DNA of 64,000 nucleotides from Curvibacter cyanobacteriorum (GCF_028649475.1 NZ_JAQSIP010000003.1:558001-622000), one strand, 5' to 3'; numbered from the stretch's first letter, positions 1 through 9,033 are shown. Notes: generated by a model not told the origin, from the sequence alone. Program-made: numbers and translations.

Positions 1-2
1 CG

Positions 3-1562
3 GGGGCCTCGGCGGCGCCCCCTGGGGACCGCCCGGCTGGCCGAGCGCCCGCCCGTTCGCTGCAGGCGCAGCTGGAGCGCCACATCCAGCAGGTGGTGGT
101 GATCTACCTGGAGAACCGCAGCTTCGTCAACCTGTACGCCAACTTCCCCGGCACGCTGGATCCGCTGAGCAGCCTGCCGCCCGAGCGTGCCGTGCAGCGC
201 GACCGCAACGGCCAGCCGCTGGCCACCCTGCCCAAGGTCTGGGGCGGCCTGGTGCCGCGCAGCCAGAGCGTGGACGGCAAGACCTACCGGATCGCCGAGC
301 ACCAGATCACCGGCCTGCCCAACGCCCCGTTCGTGCTCAAGGATGCCGAAGGCCAGGTGCTGCCTGAATCGGTGATCACGCGCGACCTGTGGCACCTGTT
401 CTATCAGAACCAGATGCAGATCCACGGCGGCCGCAATGACCAGTTTGCCGCCTGGGCCGACGCCGGGGGCCTGGTCATGGGCCATTACGGGGACTCGGCC
501 CAGCAACTGGGGCTGTGGAAGCTGGCCCAGCAGTACACCCTGTGCGACCGCTTTTTCATGGCGGCGTTTGGGGGCTCGTACCTGAACCACCAGTTCCTGA
601 TTTCGGGCCGCACGCCGGAATACTTCAACGCCAGCCAAACGGCCGCCCGCACCCGCATCGCCGTGACCGAGGACGGCCCCCAGGGCCGCCGCCTCGCGCT
701 GGCCCCCGACAGCCCCGCCTCGGCGCTGGACGGGCCGCCCAAATTTGTGCGTGACGGGGCCATCACCCCCGACGGTTACGCCGTCAACACCATGGCCCCG
801 CCGTACCAGCCGAGCTACGTGCGGCCCGCCGCCGGGGGCGATCCGCTGCGGGCCGACCCGGCCCATGCGTCGGTGCTGCCACCTCAGACCTACGACACCA
901 TTGGCGACCTGCTGTCGCGCCAAGGGGTGTCCTGGGCCTGGTACGGCGGGGCTTGGCAAGCCGCGCTGGAGCGCCGCTCCGATGGCGACCGGCCCAACTT
1001 CCAGTACCACCACCAGCCCTTCAACTACTTCCAGCAGTTCGCGCCCGGCACCGCCGAGCGCGCGGTGCACCTGCGGGATGGCGGCACGGGCGACAGCCCC
1101 CTGTCGAACCATTTCCTGGCCGACATCGTGGCCGGGCGGCTGCCCGCGGTGACCTTCTACAAGCCGCAGGGCAACCTCAACCTGCACGCCGGGTATTCGG
1201 ATGTGGCCTCCGGCGACCAACATGTGGCCAATGTGATCGAGTACCTGAAGCGCAGCCCCCAATGGCCCCACATGCTGGTGGTGGTGACCTTTGACGAAAA
1301 CGGGGGCTGGTGGGACCCGGTGGCCCCACCCGAGGGCGACCGCTGGGGCCCGGGTTCGCGCGTGCCGGCGTTGTTGATTTCGCCGCACGTCAAGAAGGGG
1401 CATGTGGACCACACCTTCTACGACACCACCTCGATCCTGCGCTTCATCACCCGCCTGCACGGCCTGCCGGTGCTCGAAGGGCTGGCGGCGCGCGACGCGG
1501 CGTTCCGGGCGCGCGGCGAGCGCCCACCCGGGGACTTGAGCGCCGCGTTCAGCTTCGCCTGA
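3..1562 (+). CDS. Acid phosphatase / phospholipase C-type phosphoesterase (5' partial)
   Basis: The reading frame is open from the left edge, so the true start lies outside the window; the first in-frame GTG is at 93 but the frame before it also codes plausibly. The motif VVIYLENRSF near the visible start matches the metal-binding N-terminal strand of the AcpA/phospholipase C phosphoesterase family. Further on are the family blocks GGSYLNHQFLISG, an FYKPQGN segment, VVVTFDENGGWWD and GPGSRVPALLISP, which carry the remaining metal and catalytic residues. Such proteins are usually exported and hydrolyse phosphomonoesters or phospholipids; the signal peptide would be in the missing part. The substrate cannot be told from sequence. 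A hairpin terminator follows the stop. Confidence 0.85.
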   Translation, partial: GASAAPPGDRPAGRAPARSLQAQLERHIQQVVVIYLENRSFVNLYANFPGTLDPLSSLPPERAVQRDRNGQPLATLPKVWGGLVPRSQSVDGKTYRIAEHQITGLPNAPFVLKDAEGQVLPESVITRDLWHLFYQNQMQIHGGRNDQFAAWADAGGLVMGHYGDSAQQLGLWKLAQQYTLCDRFFMAAFGGSYLNHQFLISGRTPEYFNASQTAARTRIAVTEDGPQGRRLALAPDSPASALDGPPKFVRDGAITPDGYAVNTMAPPYQPSYVRPAAGGDPLRADPAHASVLPPQTYDTIGDLLSRQGVSWAWYGGAWQAALERRSDGDRPNFQYHHQPFNYFQQFAPGTAERAVHLRDGGTGDSPLSNHFLADIVAGRLPAVTFYKPQGNLNLHAGYSDVASGDQHVANVIEYLKRSPQWPHMLVVVTFDENGGWWDPVAPPEGDRWGPGSRVPALLISPHVKKGHVDHTFYDTTSILRFITRLHGLPVLEGLAARDAAFRARGERPPGDLSAAFSFA

Positions 1563-1575
1563 GCCGACAACAAAA

Positions 1576-1605
1576 AGCCGCCTGAACCCGGGGGCTCAGG
1601 CGGCT
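1576..1605. terminator. Bidirectional hairpin terminator
   Basis: A ten-base stem AGCCGCCTGA / TCAGGCGGCT closes a ten-base loop between two convergent genes. A short A run precedes it, which becomes a T run for the minus-strand Bug gene. It can serve both genes. Confidence 0.7.
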
Positions 1606-1666
1606 GGCTCGACTCAGAGGGGGCCAGGGTTGGGTCACGGCGGGGCGCCGTGGCCACCGGGGCGGG

Positions 1667-2638
1667 TCATTCCGGTTCGATCTTGGCGTCGCGCACGACC
1701 TTGCCCCAGCGCGGGGCTTCGGCCTTGATCAGGGCCGCAAACGCCTCGGGCGTGCCGCCACCCACGTCGTTGCCCTGGCCGGTGATCTTTTGGCGCAGGT
1801 CGGCGTCCTGCAGGGCCTTGTTGCCCACGGTGTTGAGCAGCTTGACCAGGTCCGCCGGCATGTTTTTCGGGCCCACCAGGCCTTGCCAGTTCAGCACTTC
1901 GACGGCCGGGAAGCCTTGCTCCGCCATGGTCGCCAGGTCGGGCAGCAGCGGCGAGCGGGCCTTGCTGGTGATGCCCAAGGCGCGCAGGCGACCGGCCTTG
2001 ATCGACGGCATGGCCGCATACATCTGCTCGAACATGAAGTCCACTTGACCGCCCATCAAGTCGTTGGCGGCGGCCGAGCCGCTCTTGTAGGGGGCGTGGA
2101 TCATGTCGACCCCCACAGCGTGTTCAAACAGCGAGCCACTCAGGTGGTGCGAGCCGCCAATGCCGCCCGAGGCGTAGATGATCTTGCCGGGGGCGGCCTT
2201 GGCCGCAGCCACCAGGTCCTTCAGCGTCTTGTAGGGCGACTCATTGCGCACCATCAGGACCAGCGGGCCTTTTTCGATCAGCATGATCGGGGTCAGGTCG
2301 TTGAAGGGGTCGAAGTTCAGTTTCTTGAACAGCGCGTGGTTGACCGACAAGGGGGCCAGGTTGCCCATGCCCAGGGTGTAGCCGTCGGGCTTGCCGCGGG
2401 CAATGGCCTCGGTGCCGATGTTGCCGCCGGCCCCGGCCTTGTTGTCGATGATGATGGGCTGGCCCAGCAGGCTGCTCATGACCTTGGCGACCTGACGCGA
2501 ACGGATGTCGGCATTGCCTCCGGCGGCGTAGGGGCAGATCCAGGTGATGGCTTTGCTGGGGTACTTGTCGTCGGCGAGGGCGAAGCCCGGGATCAGGGCG
2601 GCGCTGCCGGCAGCTTGCAGCAGGGTGCGGCGTTTCAT
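1667..2638 (-). CDS. Tripartite tricarboxylate transporter substrate-binding protein (Bug family)
   Basis: A 323-residue periplasmic binding protein. It has an N-terminal signal peptide (MKRRTLLQAAGSAALIPGFA) and the Bug hallmarks YPSKAITWICPYAAGGNADI, an IIDNKAGAGGNIGTEAIA block and a later YASGGIGGSHHLSG ligand loop. The family binds small carboxylates, amides or aromatics for a TctAB-type membrane pair. No tctA or tctB is nearby, so this is one of the many orphan Bug genes typical of Comamonadaceae, and the ligand is unknown. It is transcribed divergently from the binding-protein gene at 2883. A TctDE-like pair lies 1.3 kb away, but a regulatory link is only inferred. Confidence 0.9.
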   Translation of the reverse strand: MKRRTLLQAAGSAALIPGFALADDKYPSKAITWICPYAAGGNADIRSRQVAKVMSSLLGQPIIIDNKAGAGGNIGTEAIARGKPDGYTLGMGNLAPLSVNHALFKKLNFDPFNDLTPIMLIEKGPLVLMVRNESPYKTLKDLVAAAKAAPGKIIYASGGIGGSHHLSGSLFEHAVGVDMIHAPYKSGSAAANDLMGGQVDFMFEQMYAAMPSIKAGRLRALGITSKARSPLLPDLATMAEQGFPAVEVLNWQGLVGPKNMPADLVKLLNTVGNKALQDADLRQKITGQGNDVGGGTPEAFAALIKAEAPRWGKVVRDAKIEPE

Positions 2639-2685
2639 GGCTTGTCTTCCTTGTTGTGGAGGGGCCGCCTCGGGCGGCTCGGGGA

Positions 2686-2702
2686 CTGTCCTCGGTGGAC
2701 AG
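2686..2702. promoter_or_regulatory. Possible operator: inverted repeat CTGTCC-N5-GGACAG
   Basis: A perfect six-base inverted repeat lies in the divergent intergenic region upstream of the Bug gene. A near-identical repeat (CTGTCC-N4-GGACAG) lies between the two Crp/Fnr genes at 63016-63031. This suggests a shared regulator, but the arms are short. Confidence 0.3.
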
Positions 2703-2882
2703 CGGCTCAGGGGCTGGACTCTAAGAGCGCGGGCCTTTCAGCTGGCTTTCAGCCGGTGCCGTGGCACATGGCCGACAATCGCGCGTGGACGGGGGCCAGC
2801 GCAGCCCCTGCCAACCCGCGGCGGGGCACCTGGGCCTTCACCTGGTGCGGTGCACTGTCCGCGGACCCCCAAGGAGACCCAC

Positions 2883-3932
2883 TTGAAACCCCTCTTGCGG
2901 CACGCGCTGGGCGCGGCACTTTTCTTGTTGACCTTGACCGGGCTGGGCTTGCTCGGGGCCCCGGCGCGCGCACAAACTGCCGAGCGCGTGGTGTTGATGG
3001 TGGCGGGCCTGGACAAGCAGATCTACCTGCCGGTGCGTCTGGCCGCCCACCTGGGCTACTTTCGGGACGCGGGGCTGGAGGTCGAGTTGCAGTCCGAGGG
3101 CTCGGGCGTCAACGCCGAGGATGTGCTGCTGGTCGGCGGCGCCCAGGGCGTGGTGGGGGCTTATGACCACACGCTGGACCTGCAGGCCCGTGGCAAGGCG
3201 GTGCAGGCGGTGGTTTTGTTCACCCTGTCGCCCGGTGAGGTGGAGCTGGTGGCCAGTCCGCTGGCCGACGCCATCACCAGCCCGGCCGATTTCAAGGGTC
3301 GGCGCCTGGGGGTCACGGGCCTGGGCTCGTCCACCAACCTGCTGACCCGCACCCTGGCGCTGCGCCATGGCTTGCGACCCACGGACTACAAAGTGGTGCC
3401 GGTGGGCAGCGGCGCGTCGTTCGCGGCGGCGCTGGCGCAGGGGCGCATCGACGCCGGCATGACAACCGAGCCCCTGGCCACGCGCCTGATCCACAGTGGC
3501 CAGGCGCGCCTGCTGGTGGACCTGCGCACCCCGGACGCGGCCCAGCGGGCCCTGGGCGGCCCGTTTCCCTTTGCCTCGCTGTACATGCAGACGGCTTGGG
3601 TCAACAGCCACCGCGACCAGGTGCAGAAACTGGTCACGGCCCTGGTGCGGGCCTTGCGGTTCATCCAGCAGCGCAGCCCGCTCGAGGTGGCCCAGGCGCT
3701 GGGCCTCGAAGAAGGGCTGGAGCGCACGCTGTATGTGCAGGCCCTGACCGAAAGCCGCGCCATGTTCTCGCCCGATGGCTTCATGCCGGCCGCGGGGCCG
3801 CCGCATGTGCTCAAGGTGGTGTCGGCGGTCAACCGCATGGTGCGCGAGCGCCCGGTGGACTTGCAACGCACCTACACCCATGAGTTTGTGCGCGCCGCCA
3901 ACGCCCGCCTGGGGCCGCTTCAGGCCCCCTGA
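2883..3932 (+). CDS. ABC transporter substrate-binding protein, NitT/TauT (NMT1/SsuA) family
   Basis: A 349-residue predicted periplasmic binding protein. The chosen TTG start at 2883 has AGGAG seven bases upstream and begins a standard signal peptide ending in APARAQ. Upstream in-frame codons would only add a low-complexity leader. The mature part has the SsuA/NMT1 architecture: LAAHLGYFRDAGLEVELQ (early lobe), LKGRRLGVTGLGSS-like segment around residue 140, and GRIDAGMTTEP. The family feeds nitrate, taurine, sulfonate or pyrimidine precursors to ABC importers. No permease or ATPase gene is adjacent, so the ligand is open. Its 3' end overlaps the convergent histidine kinase gene by 13 bp. 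Confidence 0.82.
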   Translation: MKPLLRHALGAALFLLTLTGLGLLGAPARAQTAERVVLMVAGLDKQIYLPVRLAAHLGYFRDAGLEVELQSEGSGVNAEDVLLVGGAQGVVGAYDHTLDLQARGKAVQAVVLFTLSPGEVELVASPLADAITSPADFKGRRLGVTGLGSSTNLLTRTLALRHGLRPTDYKVVPVGSGASFAAALAQGRIDAGMTTEPLATRLIHSGQARLLVDLRTPDAAQRALGGPFPFASLYMQTAWVNSHRDQVQKLVTALVRALRFIQQRSPLEVAQALGLEEGLERTLYVQALTESRAMFSPDGFMPAAGPPHVLKVVSAVNRMVRERPVDLQRTYTHEFVRAANARLGPLQAP

Positions 3933-5377
3933 GCCGGGGGCAGGGTCGGAAAGTCCACGCTCACCAACAGCCCGCCGCCGGGCGCCTCTGCGAGGGCGAT
4001 GGTGGCCTGGCTGGCGTTGGCGATCTCGCGCACGATGGCCAGGCCCAGGCCGCAGCCGTCGGACTGGCGGTTGTTGAGCCGGTAGAAGCGTTCGAACACC
4101 CGCTCGCGTTCGGCCTCCGGGATGCCTGGGCCGTTGTCTTCGACCTGCAGCAGCACCCGGCCCGCCAAGGCGGTGGGCTGCCGCACCCGCAGCGTGACGC
4201 GGCCCCCGACCGGGGTGTAGCGCAGGGCGTTGTCCAGCAGGTTGGCGCACAGCTCATGCAGCAGCCGAGGTGAGGCCCGCACCCGGCAAGGTGGGCCGTC
4301 GGCCTCAAAGCCCAGGTCGATCTCGCGCTGGTCGGCCAGGGTGGCCAGGGCCTCCAGCGCCTCCTGGGCGCAACGGGCCAGGTCCACCGCCTCCTGCTGG
4401 GCCGTGCGGCCCTGGCTGGCTTCGGCGAGCGAAAACGACAACAGCTGGTTGACCAGGCGCATGCCGTGCTGGACCGTGCCCAGGGTGGCTTGCAGGGCCT
4501 CCTGGCGGGCCTGGGGCTCGGTCGTGCGCAGGGCGTAGACCACCTGGGTGTTGAGCACGGTGAGCGGGGTGCGCAGTTGGTGGGCCGCATCGGCGATGAA
4601 GCGGCTGTGGGCGGACATGTGGTGGTCCAGCCGGGTGGCGTAGTCGTTCACCGCGTCGACCAGCGGGGCGAGTTCGGTCGGTGTGCGCCCCGGGGCCAGC
4701 GGCTCCAGGCTGCCCGGGCGGCGCCGCAGCATCTGGTCGCGCAAGGCCAGCACGGGCTGCAGGCCACGCCGCAGCCCCAGCCCCAGCAGCAGGGCCATCA
4801 GGGCCAGCAGGCTGGCCTGGCGCCAGACCACGCTGCGCCAGACTTCACTGGCCAGGGCGCGCCGGCTGTTCAGTGTCTGGGCCACCAGGATCTGCAGGGG
4901 CGCCTGTTCCGGCGCGCCCAGCAGCGGCTGCGCAAAGGCCACGGCGTGCACCGCAGCACCGCTCTGCCGGGTGTCGAAGTAGACCGCTTCGTCGGGCGCG
5001 GGCAGGTGGGGCGGGTCGGGCAGATCGGGGTAGCCCAGCAGCAGTTCACCGGGGCCGCGCGTGATGCGGTAGTACACCCGGTCGGGCTCGGGGCCGGCAA
5101 ACAGCTCCAGCGCCGCTGGGGGCACCACCACCTGCACCCCGTCCTCCTGGTAGCTGGCCTGCTGGCCAATCATGCGTGCCGCCCCCAGCAGCAGGCGTTG
5201 CTGCACCAGGGTGGCGGTGCGCTCGGCTTCGCGGTAGCTGGCCCAGGTGTCGAGCAGGGCCATGCCGGCCAGCGGGATCAGCAGCCACAGCAGCAACTGG
5301 CTGCGCAGGCTGGCCCCCCAGCGGCGCACCATGGGGGCTGGTTCCAGTGCCGGCGGTGGTGGGGTGTCAGGGGCCAT
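3920..5377 (-). CDS. tctE: Sensor histidine kinase, TctE/QseC-like
   Basis: A 485-residue two-component kinase. Transmembrane helices lie near residues 27-47 and 186-205 and bracket a periplasmic sensor region of the 2CSK_N type. Then come a linker, the dimerisation box FIADAAHQLRTPLTVL with the phospho-acceptor histidine near 265, and the ATPase boxes LLDNALRYTP, VEDNGPGIP and GCGLGLAI. The ATG at 5377 was chosen because it overlaps the end of the response-regulator gene by 11 bp, the usual translational coupling. In related bacteria TctDE controls tricarboxylate uptake; the nearby Bug gene fits that, but the signal is not known. The symbol is assigned by similarity of layout. Confidence 0.8.
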   Translation of the reverse strand: MAPDTPPPPALEPAPMVRRWGASLRSQLLLWLLIPLAGMALLDTWASYREAERTATLVQQRLLLGAARMIGQQASYQEDGVQVVVPPAALELFAGPEPDRVYYRITRGPGELLLGYPDLPDPPHLPAPDEAVYFDTRQSGAAVHAVAFAQPLLGAPEQAPLQILVAQTLNSRRALASEVWRSVVWRQASLLALMALLLGLGLRRGLQPVLALRDQMLRRRPGSLEPLAPGRTPTELAPLVDAVNDYATRLDHHMSAHSRFIADAAHQLRTPLTVLNTQVVYALRTTEPQARQEALQATLGTVQHGMRLVNQLLSFSLAEASQGRTAQQEAVDLARCAQEALEALATLADQREIDLGFEADGPPCRVRASPRLLHELCANLLDNALRYTPVGGRVTLRVRQPTALAGRVLLQVEDNGPGIPEAERERVFERFYRLNNRQSDGCGLGLAIVREIANASQATIALAEAPGGGLLVSVDFPTLPPAQGA

Positions 5378-6047
5378 TGGCCTTGAGCAGGTAGCCCAGC
5401 CCGCGCAGGGTGATGATGGCCACGCCGCTGCCTTGGAGTTTCTTGCGCACGCGGTGCACATAGATCTCGATCGCGTCGGGCGAGACGTTGTCGTCCAGCG
5501 TGAACAAGGCTTCGGCCAGGGACTGCTTGCTGACGGTCTGGCCCAACTTCATCAGCAGGGTTTCCAGCAGCGCGTGTTCGCGTGGGGTCAGGGCCAGCGC
5601 GGGGGTGTCTTCGTCGCCAAGGTGGAACTGGCGGGTGTTGCTGTCATAGCGCAGCGGCCCGCAGCGCAGGATGGGGTTCTTGTGGTTGGCGTGGCGGCGC
5701 AGCAGCACGCGGATGCGGGCCTCGAGTTCAGTGACCTCAAAGGGCTTGGACATGTAGTCGTCGGCACCACTGTCCAGGCCCGCGATGCGCCCGGCCAGCG
5801 AGTCGCTGGCGGTGAGGATCAGCACCGGCACGTTGTTGTCGCGCGCGCGCAGGCGGCGCAGCACCTCCTGGCCGCTCATGCCGGGCAGGCCCAGGTCCAG
5901 GATCACCAGGTCATAGGCCTCGCTGCGCAGGCGCAGGTAGGCGTCGTCGCCATCGTAGGCGCACTCCACCACGTAGCGGTCCTTTTGCAGGGTGCGCGCC
6001 AGCCACTCGGACAGCGTGCGGTTGTCTTCGACCAGCAGGATGCGCAT
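5367..6047 (-). CDS. tctD: OmpR-family response regulator, TctD-like
   Basis: A 226-residue response regulator. The receiver domain starts MRILLVEDN, with the phosphorylated aspartate at D51 in VILDLGLPG, the conserved threonine in LILTASD and the lysine in YMSKPFE. A C-terminal OmpR winged helix follows (LTPREHALLETLL near residue 160 and IYVHRVRKKLQ near 200). It precedes and overlaps the kinase gene in one operon. It is divergent from the pseudouridine synthase gene across a 115-bp gap that must hold both promoters. Confidence 0.88.
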   Translation of the reverse strand: MRILLVEDNRTLSEWLARTLQKDRYVVECAYDGDDAYLRLRSEAYDLVILDLGLPGMSGQEVLRRLRARDNNVPVLILTASDSLAGRIAGLDSGADDYMSKPFEVTELEARIRVLLRRHANHKNPILRCGPLRYDSNTRQFHLGDEDTPALALTPREHALLETLLMKLGQTVSKQSLAEALFTLDDNVSPDAIEIYVHRVRKKLQGSGVAIITLRGLGYLLKANGP

Positions 6048-6162
6048 GGGCTTGGGGTGGGGCAGGTTCTGGGGCGGAAGCAGGGCAGGCAGGGGCGGTC
6101 GCGAGGCGAAATACTAACCGCTGGCGCCCAGGGGCCCTGACCGATCTGGAACAATCGGGGCC

Positions 6163-6906
6163 ATGCAATTGCAGGACATTCTTTATTCGCAAGGCTTTGG
6201 CACCCGCCGGGTCTGCGCTGGGCTCATTCAGCAGGGGCTGGTTGAGGTGTATGAATCCGCCGACGCGGCCACCCCGCTGACGGTCACCGAATCGGCACGC
6301 GACTTCGAGGCCACCGGCCTGCGCTTTCGCGTCCAGGGGGTGGACTGGGCCTACCACGAGAAGGCCTACCTGATGCTGCACAAGCCCGCGGGCACCGAGT
6401 GCTCGCAAAAGCCATCGGCCTGGCCCAGCATCTACACCCTGCTGCCCGCCCCGCTGCGCCAGCGGCCCAGCAAGAGCGCGGTGCAAGGCGTGCAGGCGGT
6501 GGGCCGGCTCGACCAGGACACCACCGGCCTGCTGCTGCTGAGTGACGACGGTCAGTTCATCCACCGCATGAGTTCGCCCAAGAAGCATGTGCCCAAGGTC
6601 TACGAAGTGGTGACCAAGCACCCGCTGGACGACGGCCAGATCCGCCGCCTGCTGGACGGGGTGGTGCTCGACGACGATCCCAAGCCGGTGCGGGCCGCTG
6701 CCTGCGAGGCCGCCGCGCCCCACCTGCTGCGGCTGACCCTGCTCGAGGGCAAGTACCACCAGGTCAAGCGCATGGTCGCCGCGGTCAGCAACCGGGTCGA
6801 GGGACTGCACCGGGCCCAGATTGGGGGGCTGACCATCCCGCCCGACCTGGCCCCGGGCCAGTGGCGCTGGCTCAGTGAGGCCGACCTGACCTTGCTCAAA
6901 CCCTGA
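6163..6906 (+). CDS. rsuA: 16S rRNA pseudouridine synthase, RsuA/RluB/E/F family
   Basis: A 247-residue enzyme that isomerises a uridine in ribosomal RNA, in RsuA at 16S position 516. An N-terminal S4-like domain (residues 1-60) precedes the catalytic domain. The catalytic aspartate is D117 in GRLDQDTTGLLLLSDDG, and YLMLHKPAG and GKYHQVKRM are further family motifs. Length matches RsuA. The exact target base is inferred from family; RluB/E/F are the alternatives. Confidence 0.85.
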   Translation: MQLQDILYSQGFGTRRVCAGLIQQGLVEVYESADAATPLTVTESARDFEATGLRFRVQGVDWAYHEKAYLMLHKPAGTECSQKPSAWPSIYTLLPAPLRQRPSKSAVQGVQAVGRLDQDTTGLLLLSDDGQFIHRMSSPKKHVPKVYEVVTKHPLDDGQIRRLLDGVVLDDDPKPVRAAACEAAAPHLLRLTLLEGKYHQVKRMVAAVSNRVEGLHRAQIGGLTIPPDLAPGQWRWLSEADLTLLKP

Positions 6907-6974
6907 GACCTTGTGGGCATTTGGCCCGCTGGCGCGCGGCTACACTGGCGGCTTGACCCTGAAAGTGGATTGTT

Positions 6975-8087
6975 GTGAAGTCGTTTGCCCGTCGCCGTTT
7001 TTCGTCCGCCCTGCGTGCCAGCGCCCCCATCGCGGCTGCTGCGTCCTTGTTGATGGCTGTCAGCGCACCGCTGCAGGCCCAGACGGCGGCTTCGCCCGCC
7101 AAGCCTGCCGCAGCACCCGCGGCGGCCGCTGCGCCGGCCGCGCCCGCGGCCAGCGCCAGCCTGCCCAACAACGGTCTGGTGCACCCCATCTTCGTGCTGA
7201 ATTCGCTGGACGCCAGCGTCAGCGTCATCGATCCGGCCACCTGGAAGGAAACCAAGCGCATTCCGACCGGCAAGGAGCCGCACCACCTCTACCTGACCCC
7301 CGACGAGAAGTCGCTCATCGTGGCCAATGCGCTCGGTGACTCGCTGACCTTCCTCGACCCGCGGACGGCCGAGGTGCAGCGCACCGTGCGCGGCATCCTG
7401 GACCCGTATCAGCTGCGGTTTTCGCCCGACATGAAGTGGCTGATCACCGCCGCCAACCGCCTCAACCACGTGGACATCTACCGCTGGGATGGCAAGGACG
7501 TGACCCTGTCCAAGCGCATTGCCACCGGCAAGACGCCCAGCCACCTGTGGGTGGACAGCAACAGCACCACGGTCTACGCCACCATGCAGGACAGCGACGA
7601 GTTGGTGGCCATCGACCTGGCCAGCCAAAACCTCAAATGGCGGGTCAAAACCGGTTCGCTGCCCGCCGACGTGTATGGCAGCCCCGACGACAAAACCCTG
7701 TTTGTGGGCATGACCGGCGGCGAAGGGGTCGAGGTCTATGACGTCAGCGGCGGCAAGGAAGCCAAGCTGGTCAAGACCATCCTGACCGGCAAGGGGGCCC
7801 ACGCCTTCCGGGCGGCGGGTGACAAGCGCCACATCTACGTCAGCAACCGGGTGGCCAACACCATCAGCAAGATCGACATGCAGACCCTGACCGCGGTCGC
7901 CCAGCTGCCGGGCCCCACCGGGCCGGACTGCATGGACGTGTCGGCCGATGGCAAGCTGATCCTGCTGAGCTCGCGCTGGGCCCGCAAGATGACCGTCATC
8001 GACACCGAAACCCGCAAAGTGGTGCGGCAGGTCAACGTGGGCAAGTCTCCCCATGGCGTCTGGACCCTTGACCACGCCCCACGCTGA
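6975..8087 (+). CDS. YncE-family seven-bladed beta-propeller protein, exported
   Basis: A 370-residue protein starting at GTG. An arginine-rich signal peptide (residues 1-36) is followed by an Ala/Pro-rich linker (about 36-60) and repeated propeller blades. Each blade carries an IDPATWKETKRIPTGKEPHH-type or IDTETRKVVRQVNVGKSPHG-type turn. The family (YncE, 40-residue YVTN repeats) is periplasmic; its ligands are poorly defined and some members bind DNA or metal cofactors. The stop lies about 30 bases before the first repeat of the deacetylase gene, so the two may be cotranscribed. Confidence 0.8.
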   Translation: MKSFARRRFSSALRASAPIAAAASLLMAVSAPLQAQTAASPAKPAAAPAAAAAPAAPAASASLPNNGLVHPIFVLNSLDASVSVIDPATWKETKRIPTGKEPHHLYLTPDEKSLIVANALGDSLTFLDPRTAEVQRTVRGILDPYQLRFSPDMKWLITAANRLNHVDIYRWDGKDVTLSKRIATGKTPSHLWVDSNSTTVYATMQDSDELVAIDLASQNLKWRVKTGSLPADVYGSPDDKTLFVGMTGGEGVEVYDVSGGKEAKLVKTILTGKGAHAFRAAGDKRHIYVSNRVANTISKIDMQTLTAVAQLPGPTGPDCMDVSADGKLILLSSRWARKMTVIDTETRKVVRQVNVGKSPHGVWTLDHAPR

Positions 8088-8115
8088 GCCCCGGGCCGGT
8101 CAGGCGCGCGCTCCC

Positions 8116-8223
8116 ATGCGCTCGCCGCATGCCGCCTGGTTCTTGCGCTCGTCGCATGCCGCTTGGTTCGTGCGCTCGCCGCATGCCACCGGGTTCGTGC
8201 GCCCGTCGCACGTCGCCTGGCCT
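8116..8223 (+). repeat. Four tandem 27-bp repeats at the 5' end of the deacetylase gene
   Basis: Four in-frame units of 27 bases, each encoding nine residues of the type (M/L/V)RSPHAAWF. The units begin ATG, TTG, GTG and GTG, so each carries a possible start codon. Divergence rises toward unit four. Being in frame, unit gain or loss would change only the length of the leader or the choice of start. Confidence 0.85.
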
Positions 8224-9033
8224 GTGGGTCTGACCGCGCTGGCCGTCGCGGCCTGTGGCGCCGCGCTGGCCCAGCCGGCCAGTGGCACCTGGCCCGCCCC
8301 GGCCACCTGCGCCAAGCCGGTCTACCTGACGCTGGACACCGGCCACATGGGCGTGGCCCCATTGATGGCCGAGGTGTTGAAGCGCCAGCAGGTGCGCGTG
8401 ACCTTTTTTGCCGCCAACGAACCCACCCAACAGGGTGACGGCACCCTGGGCGACCACTGGGCACCCTGGTGGCGCGCCCGCGCCGCCGAAGGCCACGCCT
8501 TCGCCAGCCACACCTGGGACCATGTTTACTGGCGCGCCGATGTGCCCGCTGCCGACGGGCGCATGCGCTTTCGCGTCAAGCCATCGGCCGGGCCCGAGGC
8601 GGGCCGTGAATCGCTGATCGACGTGGCTGACTACTGCCAGGCCCTGGACCGGGCCAGCCAGCGCCTGCAGCAGCTGACCGGGCAAAAGCCCTTGCCCCTG
8701 TTCCGGGCGCCCGGCGGCAAGACCTCGCCGGCCCTGCTGGCCGCCGCCCGGCAGTGCGGCTACGCCCACGTGGGCTGGGCGCCGGCCGGCTTTTTGGGCG
8801 ACGAGTTGCCCAGCGATCGTTTCAGCAACGCCCAGTTGCTCGACAAGGCGCTGCGCAACATCCGCCGGGGCGACATCCTGATGGCCCACCTGGGCATCTG
8901 GTCGCGCCGCGACCCCTGGGCGCCCGCGGTGCTTGAACCCCTGATCGAGGGCCTCAAGGCCCGCGGTTTTTGTTTTGCCACGCTGCGCGAGCACCCGGAC
9001 TACCAGGCCTGGCTCGCGCAGAAAGGCTTTTGA
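8116..9033 (+). CDS. Polysaccharide deacetylase family protein (NodB fold)
   Basis: About 305 residues with a NodB catalytic fold. Motif 1 reads YLTLDTGHMG, with a threonine where most relatives have the second aspartate of TFDD. Motif 2 is SHTWDH (metal-binding histidines), then LFRAPGGKTSPALLAA (motif 3) and ILMAHLGIW (motif 5). It probably removes acetyl groups from a surface or peptidoglycan sugar. The start is uncertain: ATG 8053 overlaps the preceding gene, ATG 8116 is the first base of a 27-bp repeat array, and GTG 8197 would give the most normal signal peptide. A hydrophobic stretch and an ALAQ cleavage site follow the repeats. Confidence 0.75.
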   Translation: MRSPHAAWFLRSSHAAWFVRSPHATGFVRPSHVAWPVGLTALAVAACGAALAQPASGTWPAPATCAKPVYLTLDTGHMGVAPLMAEVLKRQQVRVTFFAANEPTQQGDGTLGDHWAPWWRARAAEGHAFASHTWDHVYWRADVPAADGRMRFRVKPSAGPEAGRESLIDVADYCQALDRASQRLQQLTGQKPLPLFRAPGGKTSPALLAAARQCGYAHVGWAPAGFLGDELPSDRFSNAQLLDKALRNIRRGDILMAHLGIWSRRDPWAPAVLEPLIEGLKARGFCFATLREHPDYQAWLAQKGF

